DNA of 25,518 nt from JANLSE01 sp038214135 (GCA_038214135.1 JBBQSD010000091.1:1-25518); one strand, 5' to 3'. Counted from the stretch's first letter, positions 1 to 9,213 are shown. Translations and numbers: made by a program. The notes: generated from the sequence alone by a model not told the origin.

Positions 1-72
1 CTCTTCATTGTAGCAGTGGTTCGGAGTTGCATATGGTCGATCATCATAAGAGATCCGTGAGACCGATTGGTA

Positions 73-81
73 TGCTATAGT
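73..81 (+). promoter_or_regulatory. Possible extended -10 promoter upstream of kinase gene
   Basis: TGC followed by TATAGT forms an extended -10 element about 110 bases before the kinase start. There is no convincing -35 box. The rest of positions 1-193 shows no gene that I can support; the only long open frame there runs antisense into the kinase gene and looks like a shadow. Confidence 0.25.
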
Positions 82-193
82 TCATTGCAATCTTCATGCC
101 AGAATGTGGTTGCAAGAGCGTTAAATAGATGAGCATTGCGCACTTGGCACTGTTGAACGGATAGTAAACGCTGCCATCAACGAGAGTAACATC

Positions 194-2245
194 ATGAGTG
201 AACTGATTGGGCGAACCCTTGGTTCCTACCAGATTATTGAGCAACTTGGCCAGGGCGGAATGGCGACTGTGTACAAAGCCTATCATCCGGCGATGGATCG
301 CTATGTTGCGATTAAAGTCCTGCCCCGCCATATGGCCCAGGATGCCAACTTCCGGGCGCGTTTCGAGCGCGAGTCGCGCACAATCGCCAAGCTTGAGCAT
401 CGCTATATCCTACCCGTTCACGATTCGGGCGAGGACGATGGCGTTAGCTATATGGTGATGCGCTACACCGATGGCGGGACACTCAGCGATCTGATTGCAT
501 CTGGGAAACTGACCTATGAACGGGTGGCGGTGCTTGTTGCCCAGGTTGCTGAGGCACTTGGCTATGCCCATCGCCAGGGGATTATTCATCGCGACATAAA
601 ACCAGCCAATGTGCTGATTTCACGCGATGGCGATGCACAGCTCTCGGATTTCGGCATTGCCCGGATTGTCGAGGGCAGTATGCAGCTCACCACCGATGGG
701 ATGATGATTGGGACGCCATTCTACATGGCTCCTGAGCAGGTGCAGGGCCAGCCCTCCGATGCCCGTACTGATATCTATGCCCTTGGTGTTGTGCTGTATG
801 AGGCGCTAACCGGCAAACGCCCATATGAGGCCGAAACGCCACTCGCAGTTGCGCTGATGCACCTGCATAATCCGCTTCCGCCACCACGCCAGATCCAACC
901 AAACCTGCCTGAAATGCTGGAACGGATTATTTTGCGGGCCATGGCAAAGAATCCAGCAGACCGATTTCAGAACGCAGATGATATGGCGGAAGCGCTGCGT
1001 GCGATGGTTACGCCTATTTCGCAGCGCATCGCAACCGCACCAGTCGATCATGCCACGATCACGCTGCCTGTGATCGACACCACGATTGAAGCAGCACAAC
1101 CAGGTGTCAATCGTGTGTCAACGCCCGTCGTTCCGATACCAGTACCGCCTCGAAGATCCCGCCCGGCCTGGTTGTTCCCTGCTATTATCGCTGTGGTGTT
1201 GATTGTGGCAATTGGTGGATTCTCGATTCTGGGCATGCGAGCGCGGCGCGAACGCCTTGCCGTTGATCCAGGAACTGTGCCAACCGAGCTTGCGACGAGC
1301 GCTACATCAATACCAATCGCGGACCCGGCTGCTCCTGCCGCCGATTCGCCACAGAGCGCGGCTGCTGATCTGCCTGTCGTCGATATGGTCAGTGTTGGCG
1401 ATCATATCCTGATTACGACAATCAACGGCCTGGTTCGTTGGCAGGGCAATGATTCACAGTTGTTTACCACGGCGCATGGCATGCCATTTGACGATACGCG
1501 GAAGATTCTGGTGAATTCCGATGGCACATTCTGGATCGCTGGCTATGAAGATCTCGCCCATATTACGCCATCTGAATCCGGCATCCAGGTGATTAAACGC
1601 TATACACCAGCCGATCTCAAGCTGGATAATGTCAGCGCATTATGGCTCGAAAGCGATGGAACGATGCTTGCTGGTGGTTATCTGCCATCTGGATTGGCCC
1701 ACTATGATGGAACACAATGGGAAAAACTCCAGCCGCCTATTCCACAGGAAAGCCTTGGCGAGCTTTCTGGGGACATCTACAGCATTATGCGCAGTAGCGA
1801 TGGAACATTATGGGTTGGAACCGAGATTGGTCTGTTTCAACTAAAAGATGGCGTCTGGGATCGCTATGATAAAAAGCGTGGTGTTGGCGTAACGCCGATT
1901 CAGCGCATTGTTGAGTCCGATGGTGTGCTGTTGGCTGCGGCAGCCGATAATGGCCTGCTTCGGTATAATCCCGATAGGGATCTGTGGGTTCGCGTTTCTA
2001 TTGAAGCGAATAGCCCGATCACCACTATTGCGGTGCTTTCGGGCGGGACACTCTGGGTTGGGAGCCAGGATTTTGTTGCGAGAAGCAGCGATGGCGGCAG
2101 AACCTGGGCGAAAGTGGGCACCACCGACGCTAAACAGATCCATAGCGCACCATCATCGATTGTTGAGGATAGTGATGGCCGGATCTGGGTTGGTGCCGAT
2201 GAAGGCCTGAGCTACTATACTGGTACGGAATGGATTACACCATAG
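194..2245 (+). CDS. Transmembrane Ser/Thr protein kinase with C-terminal beta-propeller sensor domain
   Basis: A 683-residue Hanks-type (PknB-like) kinase. Visible motifs: glycine loop GQGGMATVYKA (19-29), ATP-anchoring K41, catalytic loop HRDIKPAN (132-139, D134), DFG (152-154) and APE (179-181). A Pro/Ser-rich juxtamembrane stretch leads to one membrane helix at about 326-348 flanked by basic residues, then a low-complexity Ala/Pro/Ser linker. From about 395 to the end come repeated blades with D-G-T-L-W-V-G type motifs (DGTFWIAG, DGTLWVGT, GGTLWVGS, DGRIWVGA), as in two-component-regulator propellers. By family knowledge the kinase is cytoplasmic and the propeller outside, presumably sensing a ligand or interacting with the wall. 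The substrate is unknown. The start has a GAGAG ribosome site. It is monocistronic, with a heptamer repeat just after the stop. Confidence 0.9.
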   Translation: MSELIGRTLGSYQIIEQLGQGGMATVYKAYHPAMDRYVAIKVLPRHMAQDANFRARFERESRTIAKLEHRYILPVHDSGEDDGVSYMVMRYTDGGTLSDLIASGKLTYERVAVLVAQVAEALGYAHRQGIIHRDIKPANVLISRDGDAQLSDFGIARIVEGSMQLTTDGMMIGTPFYMAPEQVQGQPSDARTDIYALGVVLYEALTGKRPYEAETPLAVALMHLHNPLPPPRQIQPNLPEMLERIILRAMAKNPADRFQNADDMAEALRAMVTPISQRIATAPVDHATITLPVIDTTIEAAQPGVNRVSTPVVPIPVPPRRSRPAWLFPAIIAVVLIVAIGGFSILGMRARRERLAVDPGTVPTELATSATSIPIADPAAPAADSPQSAAADLPVVDMVSVGDHILITTINGLVRWQGNDSQLFTTAHGMPFDDTRKILVNSDGTFWIAGYEDLAHITPSESGIQVIKRYTPADLKLDNVSALWLESDGTMLAGGYLPSGLAHYDGTQWEKLQPPIPQESLGELSGDIYSIMRSSDGTLWVGTEIGLFQLKDGVWDRYDKKRGVGVTPIQRIVESDGVLLAAAADNGLLRYNPDRDLWVRVSIEANSPITTIAVLSGGTLWVGSQDFVARSSDGGRTWAKVGTTDAKQIHSAPSSIVEDSDGRIWVGADEGLSYYTGTEWITP

Positions 2246-2249
2246 GATG

Positions 2250-2270
2250 GCCGATAGCCGATAGCCGATT
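2250..2270 (+). repeat. Heptamer tandem repeat, three GCCGATA units
   Basis: Two perfect GCCGATA units and one GCCGATT begin four bases after the kinase stop codon. It is the same family, in the same orientation relative to the upstream gene, as the arrays at 13958 and 15885. Confidence 0.85.
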
Positions 2271-2323
2271 GGTACACAATCAAACAATCTACAATCGGCA
2301 ATCAAATAATTCGCATATTTATA

Positions 2324-3262
2324 TTATCGCCAGGCAAGTGTGGCCTGATCAAGCGCCTCAACCTCGCTGCTATTCAGTTTCCAGCCAAGTGCGCCAGCGT
2401 TATCGGCGGCCTGCTTGGCACTTTTCGCACCCGGAATGGGCAGCGTTCCGTGTTGAATCAGCCAATTGAGTGCAACTTGGTTGGGATTTTTGCTATGAGC
2501 CTGGCCAATCTCACGCAGGAGTGCTGTGACTGGTGCAATCGCCGCGAGGTTTTCTGGTTTGAAGCGAGCCTGAAAGCGCCGCGGCCCACTTGGTGGCGAG
2601 CCAGGAGTATACTTCCCGGTGAGCAGCCCCATTGCGAGCGGACTATAGGCGATCAATGTCACGCCCAAGTCGTTACATGCCATCAGCACCCCATTGCTCT
2701 CTGGTTCACGGTGCAGCAGGCTATACTGAACCTGATTTGAAACGAGCGGAATACCACGGCGAGCAAGCGCCTCGTGGGCCTGTTTCATCTGTTCGGCATT
2801 ATAGTTGCTGACGCCAACATAGCGAGCCTTGCCCTCCGCAACTGCATCAGCCAGAGCGTTCATCAGGCTTGGAATGCTCAAAATTGGTGATGGCCAGTGG
2901 ATTTGATACAGATCCACTCTTGGCAACCCAAGCCGCTTCAGCGATCCATCCAGGGCACCACGTAGCGATTTCGCCGAAAGCCGCCAGGGCAGTGGCATGA
3001 ACTTTGTGGCAACAATAGCGGAGCCAGGTTGCCTGCGGATCAACGCACCCAGGATACGCTCCGATGTGTGTGGCCCATAGATTTCGGCGGTATCGAACAG
3101 GGTAGCACCGGCATCAAGGCTCGCCTGGTACGCATCGGCGACATCCTGGGCCTGATAGTTACCACCATAGCCCCAGAACAGCCGATCACCCCACGACCAT
3201 GTGCCAACCCCTAATGGCGCAACACGCAGATCGCTTTTTCCAATGGTTATTGTCTCTGCCAT
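2324..3262 (-). CDS. Aldo/keto reductase
   Basis: A 312-residue NAD(P)H-dependent aldo/keto reductase of the TIM-barrel superfamily. The catalytic tetrad is visible: D57 and Y62 in LFDTAEIYG, K87 in VATKF, and H122 in YQIHWP. The C-terminal cofactor-binding region PIPGAKSAKQAADNAGAL is also present. I start it at 3262 (ATG preceded by GAGAG) rather than at an upstream in-frame start at 3316, because the extra 18 residues do not resemble the family. It is last in a minus-strand unit, 63 bases after the RND adaptor gene, so it is probably co-transcribed with the pump. The substrate is unknown; a link to detoxification of pump substrates is inference. Confidence 0.88.
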   Translation of the reverse strand: MAETITIGKSDLRVAPLGVGTWSWGDRLFWGYGGNYQAQDVADAYQASLDAGATLFDTAEIYGPHTSERILGALIRRQPGSAIVATKFMPLPWRLSAKSLRGALDGSLKRLGLPRVDLYQIHWPSPILSIPSLMNALADAVAEGKARYVGVSNYNAEQMKQAHEALARRGIPLVSNQVQYSLLHREPESNGVLMACNDLGVTLIAYSPLAMGLLTGKYTPGSPPSGPRRFQARFKPENLAAIAPVTALLREIGQAHSKNPNQVALNWLIQHGTLPIPGAKSAKQAADNAGALGWKLNSSEVEALDQATLAWR

Positions 3263-3325
3263 AATTCTCTCAATAGGCGGTAGCGACGCAACATCTTGCG
3301 CCGCTACGGCCCACAAACCAACGGT

Positions 3326-4756
3326 CTATTTCTTGATATCCACTCGGGCTGTCATGCCTGCTCGTAGCCCTTCTAGATCAGTCAGATCAACCCGTACAAG
3401 GAAGGTGCGAATATTGCCAATGGCGGTAGCGGTTGGTGCAATATAGCTCACCTGTCCAGCAATAACCTTGCCGGGGGCCGAGTCGACACGGACTTCGGCA
3501 TTCTGGCCCAACTGGATTTTGCCAATATCGACATCGCTGATCTGAACATCAACATGCAGCTTGCTAATATCGACAATCTGGATTGCTGCTTGCGTCCCTG
3601 TTGCCGATGAATCGCCTGGATCGACATTCACCTGTGCAATAATGCCATCGAAGGGGGCACGCAGCTCGGCTCGTTCACGATTGACCCGCGCCAGTTCGAG
3701 TGCTGCCTGTGCCTGGGCAATCAGCGCCTTCACCTGCGCCTTCTGTGATTCGCGTGGATCTGGGTTGAGGCGGCTTGCGGCGGCCTGTGCCTGCGCTAGT
3801 GCTGCCTGTGCAGCTGCCAATTTATCGCGATCTGGTGGTAGCTTCTGCTTATCAAGCGCCAATTGCGCCTGGCGCGTCTGCTGCTCGGCTGCGGCAACCC
3901 CCGTCTGCTCGGCCTGCTGCGCCGTTTCATAGCCTACGCGAGCCAGATCCAGGCCTTTTTCGGCCTGGCGCAATGCCGCTTCGGCCTGAACGAACGCAGC
4001 ATAATAGTTTTCGCGCTGGCCATCGCTGATCTTATTATCGCTCTTGACGCCATTTGAGCCAGTAACCGATGGCACAATCGGGTCGTTGCCACTACTCTGG
4101 GCATATTCCCAATTATATTTTGCCTGGGCATAGCGCGCCTGAGCTTGTGTGAGCGATTGTTGCGCCTGCTGCATCTGTAGTTCGGCTTGAGTCTTGCTGA
4201 ATGATAGCCGATCGCGGGTAGCCTGTAGATTGGCCTGTGCTGCGGCTAAGCCAGCCTCTGCTGTATCAATATCTTGCTTTTTCGGCCCGCCGCGTAATAC
4301 GGTTAGTGCAACGGTAGCAGAATTAACCTGAGCTTTGGCTGCGGCAAGATCATAATCACGGGGTGCCTCAGTCAGCGCTGCTTCCTGTGCTTTTGCAGAC
4401 GCAAGCGATGCCTCTGATTGGAGCAGTTGCTGATCGAGTGCACGTGTATCCAAAACCGCCAACAGGTCGCCCTTCTTGACGGCATCACCTTCTTCGACTT
4501 TGACCTCAGCAACGGTTCCCTGAACAATGAAAACTAGGCTGGCATCCTGTACTGCTTTCATCTCGCCCGATCCACTGATACCAAGATCGAGCGCTGGTGC
4601 TGCGGTTGGCAGCACAATCGTTGGCAGCGGCGCGGCAGTTGCAGCAGCCACTGCATTCGTCGATTCGGCCGGCTGAGCGGCCGGTTGGCTGCATGCACCA
4701 AGCGCTAGTGCAAGCGCGGTAGCAGCCAATCCAATCACAATCGGTGTACGCTTCAA
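3326..4756 (-). CDS. RND efflux periplasmic adaptor, HlyD/AcrA-type lipoprotein
   Basis: A 476-residue membrane fusion protein. The signal peptide ends in a lipobox (L-G-A-C, lipidated C22), followed by an Ala/Pro-rich linker. A first lipoyl half (about 60-105, motif QGTVAEVKVEEGDAVKKGD) leads into a very long Ala/Gln-rich coiled-coil hairpin (about 110-360), then the second lipoyl half (LRAPFDGIIAQVNVDPGD) and the beta-barrel and membrane-proximal region. The hairpin is much longer than in AcrA. The start codon is TTG at 4756, supported by GGAG ten bases upstream and by the signal peptide reading from it. It lies 61 bases downstream of the pump gene and must be its partner. No outer-membrane TolC-like gene is visible nearby. 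Confidence 0.88.
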   Translation of the reverse strand: MKRTPIVIGLAATALALALGACSQPAAQPAESTNAVAAATAAPLPTIVLPTAAPALDLGISGSGEMKAVQDASLVFIVQGTVAEVKVEEGDAVKKGDLLAVLDTRALDQQLLQSEASLASAKAQEAALTEAPRDYDLAAAKAQVNSATVALTVLRGGPKKQDIDTAEAGLAAAQANLQATRDRLSFSKTQAELQMQQAQQSLTQAQARYAQAKYNWEYAQSSGNDPIVPSVTGSNGVKSDNKISDGQRENYYAAFVQAEAALRQAEKGLDLARVGYETAQQAEQTGVAAAEQQTRQAQLALDKQKLPPDRDKLAAAQAALAQAQAAASRLNPDPRESQKAQVKALIAQAQAALELARVNRERAELRAPFDGIIAQVNVDPGDSSATGTQAAIQIVDISKLHVDVQISDVDIGKIQLGQNAEVRVDSAPGKVIAGQVSYIAPTATAIGNIRTFLVRVDLTDLEGLRAGMTARVDIKK

Positions 4757-4817
4757 GGTTTATGATCTCCATTGGGAGGCGCAATGCATTGCGCCTGTAC
4801 GTATTTCCAGTTTTATT

Positions 4818-7800
4818 TTAGTGTGATGGTTCTTCAGCTTTTCCAGAGATCGTCTCGCTTGGGCGTGGAGTGCCATTGCTGCCATTTCCCGTATGGTCGC
4901 TCTGGACTTCTGGCCCAAGTGCGATCATTGCACCAGCAGACGCCGCCCCTGCCATTGCTGGTTCTGGACGCCGACGGCGGAATAGGTTCTGTGTGCGGCG
5001 GGTGGCCGATTCGAGTAAGCTATAGGCCGTTGGCACAACCAGCAGAGTCAGGAACATTGATGTGGTCAGTCCGCCAATTAGCACGGTGGCGAGGCCCTTA
5101 CGGAACTCACTGCCATCGCCTGAACCAAACAGATGAATGCCTGCCGCTGTCGGGATGGAACCGGCGACAATCGCCAGTGTCGTCATCAGAATCGGGCGTA
5201 ATCGGACGCCACCCGAGATCTCGATCGCCAGGTTCTTCTCGATACCTGCCTGTCGCAGGCGGTTGGCGAAGTCCACGAGTAGAATCGAGTTCTTCGTTAC
5301 AAGTCCAAGCAACATGATCAGGCCGATCATGCCCGTAATATCGAGTTCAATGCCAGTAACCAAGAGTGCAACAAAGGCACCAATGAAGCTAAATGGCATT
5401 GCGAGCATAATCACAAATGGCTGCAGGAACGAGCCAAATTGTGATGCAAGCACCATATAGACGAACAATACCGAAAGGCCCATTGCGATGAACAGTGTCC
5501 CAAAGCCTTCCGCCTGCTGTGATGCCTGGCCAACAAAGGTGACTGTCAGATCACGGGCAAATTCGGGCGGCAGCGTCTTCTGGGTTGCTTCGAGCTTTTT
5601 GGCAATCTCGAGCTGCACTTCATTGACGTTCCGGCCAACCACATTCGCGCCAATCAGCACCTGATTCTGTCGATCATAGCGCCGAATTGTTGTTGGGCTC
5701 GATGATACTTCGACGGTAACCAACGAGCTCAGTGGAACCGAGCCGCCACGGGTTGGCACAACAATGCCACTGATCGCATCAACGCCTGCGCGATCACTTG
5801 GCTTAAGGCGTACCACGATATCGATATCCTGCCCATCCTTGCGGAACACGGTGGCGGTATCGCCATTGATCAGGGCGCGGACGGAAGAAGCAATATTATC
5901 GTTCGTGACACCAAGATCACCAGTTTTCGCAGGATCCACATGGAACAAGAGCTCGGGCTTCCCAGGCCGAAATGTTGTATCAATATCGGCCAGACCCTTA
6001 ATGCCCTCGGCCTCACCCTTGAATTGCTGAAGCAATGGGATGAGTTCGTTCGTTGGCCGGTTGGTCTGGATACTGATCTGCAATGGGCGGCTGGTGACGC
6101 TCGCGCTGCTACCCTGAAAACTTGGCTGCCCAAAGGCCAAACCAGGCAAGAAATTCATCACTGGGCGTAGACGATCCTGTGCCTCTTTGGTTGCTGTTTT
6201 GCCCTTCAGCTTGACGAAAATATCGGCTCGCTCTGCGTTACCCGTAAAGCCAACGGTTGTCTGCACGGCTTCGACGACCGGATCTGCCAGAAGAATCGCT
6301 TCAGCCCGCCGCGCAAGCGCATCCGTCTGCGCTAATGGCGTTCCAGGTGGCAATTCGTAGCCCATACTAAAGGAGTGATTATCCGAGCCAGGGAAGAATG
6401 AGAACTTTAGCTGGGTTGCAACGACGCCACTTGCGGCGAAAATCAGCAGTGATATGACGACCACAATCATGCGATGGCGCAGGCTCCAATCCAATATCCG
6501 CCGATAGAAGCGGCCCATCGCACCCGGATCTTCGCTGGCCTCGTGCATCAGCATCGAGTTCGCATCCGTCGCACCCGCTACTGCGAGCGCTGGAGTATGG
6601 CTACCAGCAGGCACAACCTTCTGCTTGGCCAGGCGAGCTGAAAGCATTGGTGCCAGGGTGAATGCTTCCACCAACGAAAGGGCCATGGCACAAGCAACCG
6701 TAATACCGAATGATTTGAAAATAATGCCGGTGATGCCCGTCGTAAAGGTGACTGGCAGGAACACCGCGATGATCGTCAGCGTCATCGCAATCACCGAGCT
6801 TGTGACTTCCGCTGTACCACGGCTGGCCGCAATCATTGGCTTCTCGCCACGCTCGTTATGGCGGAAGATATTCTCGCGCACAACGATTGCGTCATCGATG
6901 ACCAAGCCAACAGAGAGCGAAAGCGCCAGCAGCGTAATCAGGTTGATCGTCAGCCCGAATACTTGCATCAGCGCAAATGTCCCAATCATAATGATCGGCA
7001 GGCCAGCAATCGTCACCAGTGTGTTGCGTAGATCGCGGAAGAACAGTAACACAACCAGCAGTGCTGCAATCGAGGCCAACAGTAGCTCTTCAATTGCACT
7101 ATCGGTTGAGCTACGAACAGACTCAGACTGATCGAGGGGGATAAAATAGGTGAGTTCGGATCGATCCTTGAAGATCTCATCAATCTCAGCGCGGATTGAA
7201 TCGGCAACCTGCACGGTGTTTGTGCCAGATTGTTTACGCACCGAGATTGAAATAGCATCTTTCCCACCAAGGCGCGAATAGCTCTTCGACTCAGCGACGC
7301 CATCCTGGATTGTTGCAACATCTCCAACACGGTAGGCCGTGCCGGTGATCTGAATGCGCGCAATATCGGCTGGATCGGCGATCATGCTTGGCGCACGCAG
7401 GTTGACATCAAGATCACCAGCACTGATCGAGCCAAGGCCATAATTGACGTTGGCATCCTTGATTGAGTTCGTGATCTGAACAGGCAGGATCTGATAGGCC
7501 TTCAGCTTATCCAGATCCATCTGAACATTGATCTGGCGGATTTGCCCACCTGCCACATCAACAGAGCCGACACCCTGGGCGCGCTGGAGGCGTGGGGCGA
7601 TCTCATCATCGACAAGGCGACGCAGTTCGAGTGGCGAAAGCGTGCCATTGCTGGCAACAACCAGCGAAATGATTGCTTGATCGTTCGGATCAAACTTGAA
7701 GAACGATGGATCACGAACATCGCGTGGGAGGCGCGGTTTGATCGCATTGACCTTCTCGCGAACATCCTGCTCGGCTTTGTCCACATTTACCTCATTGCGA

Positions 7801-8117
7801 AAGGTAATTGTGATCTGCGAGAAGCCTTCACTCGAATTTGAGGTAATGTGATCAACACCACTGATTGTGTTGAGTGTCTCCTCGATCGGTTTGGTAACTT
7901 GTTCGGCAACACTCTCTGGCCCGGCTCCTGGGTATGAGAGCGAGACTGCTACCACCGGAACCGAGAAATCCGGCAACAGGTTCACTGGCAAGGACCGATA
8001 GGCCAACAGCCCGATCACAACAATCAGCAACATCAACATTGTGATGAGTACTGGCTGTTTGATCGAGGTATCGGAGACCGGGTTGCCGTTGAGCTGTGTC
8101 GAATGGTCATTGCTCAC
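4818..8117 (-). CDS. RND multidrug efflux pump, AcrB/HAE1 family
   Basis: A 1099-residue proton-driven inner-membrane transporter with the duplicated layout of AcrB: a first helix (about 21-40), a large extracytoplasmic loop, a helix bundle, and the same again. Proton-relay residues are present: D408-D409 in VGLVIDDAIVV and K942 in GLVTKNSILL, close to the AcrB numbering (D407, D408, K940). The C-terminus has a long Arg-rich and low-complexity tail after the last helix (RRRRPEPAM onward), beyond the usual AcrB end. The start codon is GTG at 8117 with a weak AGG ribosome site. It is first in a pump-adaptor-reductase unit, divergent from a TetR gene that is its likely repressor. Substrates cannot be read from the sequence. 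Confidence 0.92.
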   Translation of the reverse strand: MSNDHSTQLNGNPVSDTSIKQPVLITMLMLLIVVIGLLAYRSLPVNLLPDFSVPVVAVSLSYPGAGPESVAEQVTKPIEETLNTISGVDHITSNSSEGFSQITITFRNEVNVDKAEQDVREKVNAIKPRLPRDVRDPSFFKFDPNDQAIISLVVASNGTLSPLELRRLVDDEIAPRLQRAQGVGSVDVAGGQIRQINVQMDLDKLKAYQILPVQITNSIKDANVNYGLGSISAGDLDVNLRAPSMIADPADIARIQITGTAYRVGDVATIQDGVAESKSYSRLGGKDAISISVRKQSGTNTVQVADSIRAEIDEIFKDRSELTYFIPLDQSESVRSSTDSAIEELLLASIAALLVVLLFFRDLRNTLVTIAGLPIIMIGTFALMQVFGLTINLITLLALSLSVGLVIDDAIVVRENIFRHNERGEKPMIAASRGTAEVTSSVIAMTLTIIAVFLPVTFTTGITGIIFKSFGITVACAMALSLVEAFTLAPMLSARLAKQKVVPAGSHTPALAVAGATDANSMLMHEASEDPGAMGRFYRRILDWSLRHRMIVVVISLLIFAASGVVATQLKFSFFPGSDNHSFSMGYELPPGTPLAQTDALARRAEAILLADPVVEAVQTTVGFTGNAERADIFVKLKGKTATKEAQDRLRPVMNFLPGLAFGQPSFQGSSASVTSRPLQISIQTNRPTNELIPLLQQFKGEAEGIKGLADIDTTFRPGKPELLFHVDPAKTGDLGVTNDNIASSVRALINGDTATVFRKDGQDIDIVVRLKPSDRAGVDAISGIVVPTRGGSVPLSSLVTVEVSSSPTTIRRYDRQNQVLIGANVVGRNVNEVQLEIAKKLEATQKTLPPEFARDLTVTFVGQASQQAEGFGTLFIAMGLSVLFVYMVLASQFGSFLQPFVIMLAMPFSFIGAFVALLVTGIELDITGMIGLIMLLGLVTKNSILLVDFANRLRQAGIEKNLAIEISGGVRLRPILMTTLAIVAGSIPTAAGIHLFGSGDGSEFRKGLATVLIGGLTTSMFLTLLVVPTAYSLLESATRRTQNLFRRRRPEPAMAGAASAGAMIALGPEVQSDHTGNGSNGTPRPSETISGKAEEPSH

Positions 8118-8139
8118 GGACTACCTGCTTTCTACTAGT

Positions 8140-8196
8140 ACGCTAAAGCGTTTATGAAGCGCTATCGCGCACCACTTTGCCACGGGCTAAAGCCCG
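8140..8196. repeat. Two small palindromes sharing the GCTAAAGC core
   Basis: ACGCTAAAGCGT (8140-8151) and CGGGCTAAAGCCCG (8183-8196) are both perfect inverted repeats around AA. They lie in the leader of the RND transcript. The second is of a kind that is commonly dispersed in bacterial genomes, so a structural or REP-like role is more likely than an operator. Confidence 0.6.
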
Positions 8197-8328
8197 CTCG
8201 AACCATGAAAATTTCCACCAATGTGTACTAGCCGGTTTGATTGCTGTTGATAGTACGATGTAATTCACAAAACAGTTTCTTGGTAACGAGTATTATTTCA
8301 GATCTTCACAAACTACCTATCCTCTGGT

Positions 8329-8357
8329 ACTATACCGTAAGAAAAGTTAACTGGCAA
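8329..8357 (-). promoter_or_regulatory. Predicted sigma70 promoter of the RND efflux operon
   Basis: On the minus strand TTGCCA (8357-8352) is followed, after exactly 17 bases, by TATAGT (8334-8329), each one or two bases off consensus. It implies a leader of about 200 bases before the GTG start at 8117. The -10 lies within a small inverted repeat (GGTA-CTA-TACC, 8326-8336) and the -35 overlaps AGTTAACT (8345-8352). Confidence 0.5.
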
Positions 8358-8401
8358 GTAAGACTTTTGTCTGATCGGTTTCATTTTTTATACGATATGA
8401 G

Positions 8402-8416
8402 TTCAGTTATACTGAA
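8402..8416. promoter_or_regulatory. Candidate TetR operator, 15-base inverted repeat
   Basis: TTCAGT-TAT-ACTGAA is a perfect inverted repeat located 36 bases before the TetR start codon. The half-site recurs at 8432-8437 (TTCAGT), so ACTGAAG (8411-8417) and CTTCAGT (8431-8437) also form a wider inverted pair. GAAGCGCTTC (8425-8434) is a further palindrome. Size and position suit autoregulation by a TetR protein. Binding is inferred, not shown. Confidence 0.45.
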
Positions 8417-8451
8417 GTTGAGCGGAAGCGCTTCAGTGAGGAAGCGATTGA

Positions 8452-9060
8452 ATGGCAGGCACACTTCGCGAACGGCGCAAACAACTCCTGCGTGAAGAAA
8501 TTCTAGAGGTAGCGCAATCGCTGATTGCCGAGCATGGCTATGCGGCGATGTCGATGGATGAACTTGCAGCGCGAGTCGGGATCTCCAAGCCAACACTATA
8601 TGGGCATTTTAGCTCAAAGGAAGAAGTGGCTGGTGAAGTTATTATTCGTCATATGGCATGGGTGATTGCCTGGGTTGAGCAACCGCCTGCACACCTTACG
8701 CCACTGGCTCAATTGATTGAATTGTTACGCGAATTTGTTCATAAGCACCTTGTACATCAGGATATCCCTGTGCAGGTTTGGTCGCCGGATCTCTTTCGAG
8801 CCGTCTGTGAGCGGGTTGAGGTCACGGCCAACCTTCAACGAATCCATGCCGGAGTGCGCAAACTATCTGAGGCCGCCATCGCCAGCGGTGAGATCAACCC
8901 AGCACTTTCAGCAGATGCGGTGATGCTTACCTTCATCAGTTTGAGCAATAGCCTGAATATAACCCGTTTCGGCGGGCTGCAGTGGTCGATCAATATCACA
9001 ACAATTGCTAATGATCTCGCGACCATCTTTGAGCAGGGCATTCGCAACCCGGCCCGCTAA
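8452..9060 (+). CDS. TetR/AcrR-family transcriptional regulator
   Basis: A 202-residue regulator. The N-terminal helix-turn-helix is clear (about 30-56: GYAAMSMDELAARVGISKPTLYGHFSSKEE), followed by an alpha-helical ligand-binding domain of typical length. ATG at 8452 has a good ribosome site (GAGGAAG). It is divergent from the RND operon across a 334-base spacer that holds the candidate operator and the pump promoter. By analogy with AcrR-type systems it probably represses the pump and itself until a substrate binds. The effector is unknown. Confidence 0.9.
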   Translation: MAGTLRERRKQLLREEILEVAQSLIAEHGYAAMSMDELAARVGISKPTLYGHFSSKEEVAGEVIIRHMAWVIAWVEQPPAHLTPLAQLIELLREFVHKHLVHQDIPVQVWSPDLFRAVCERVEVTANLQRIHAGVRKLSEAAIASGEINPALSADAVMLTFISLSNSLNITRFGGLQWSINITTIANDLATIFEQGIRNPAR

Positions 9061-9088
9061 CCAAGACCTCTACCTCTTGCATATACTC

Positions 9089-9124
9089 CCCTCTCCCCTG
9101 CCCCCTCCCATATTGGGGAGAGGG
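9089..9124. repeat. GGGAGAGGG-type hairpin repeat, copy 1
   Basis: Arms CCCTCTCCCC (9089-9098) and GGGGAGAGGG (9115-9124) are perfectly complementary, ten pairs, around a 16-base C-rich loop. It lies after the TetR stop and could end its transcript, although no T-run follows. Related copies lie near 11261, 15782, 18013 and 24593. Confidence 0.75.
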
Positions 9125-9184
9125 AAGTGCCCATAAAGAATCCTCTGCTTTCGTATGCTCTGAATTAAGAGCTTGGATAAATTC

Positions 9185-9213
9185 TTGACAAAAACGCGCA
9201 ACTCACGTATCAT
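9185..9213 (+). promoter_or_regulatory. Strong sigma70-type promoter of the ABC importer genes
   Basis: A perfect TTGACA (9185-9190), a 17-base spacer, then TATCAT (9208-9213). It predicts transcription from about 9220, giving a leader of about 50 bases before the ATPase gene. It is the best promoter by consensus in the window. Confidence 0.7.
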
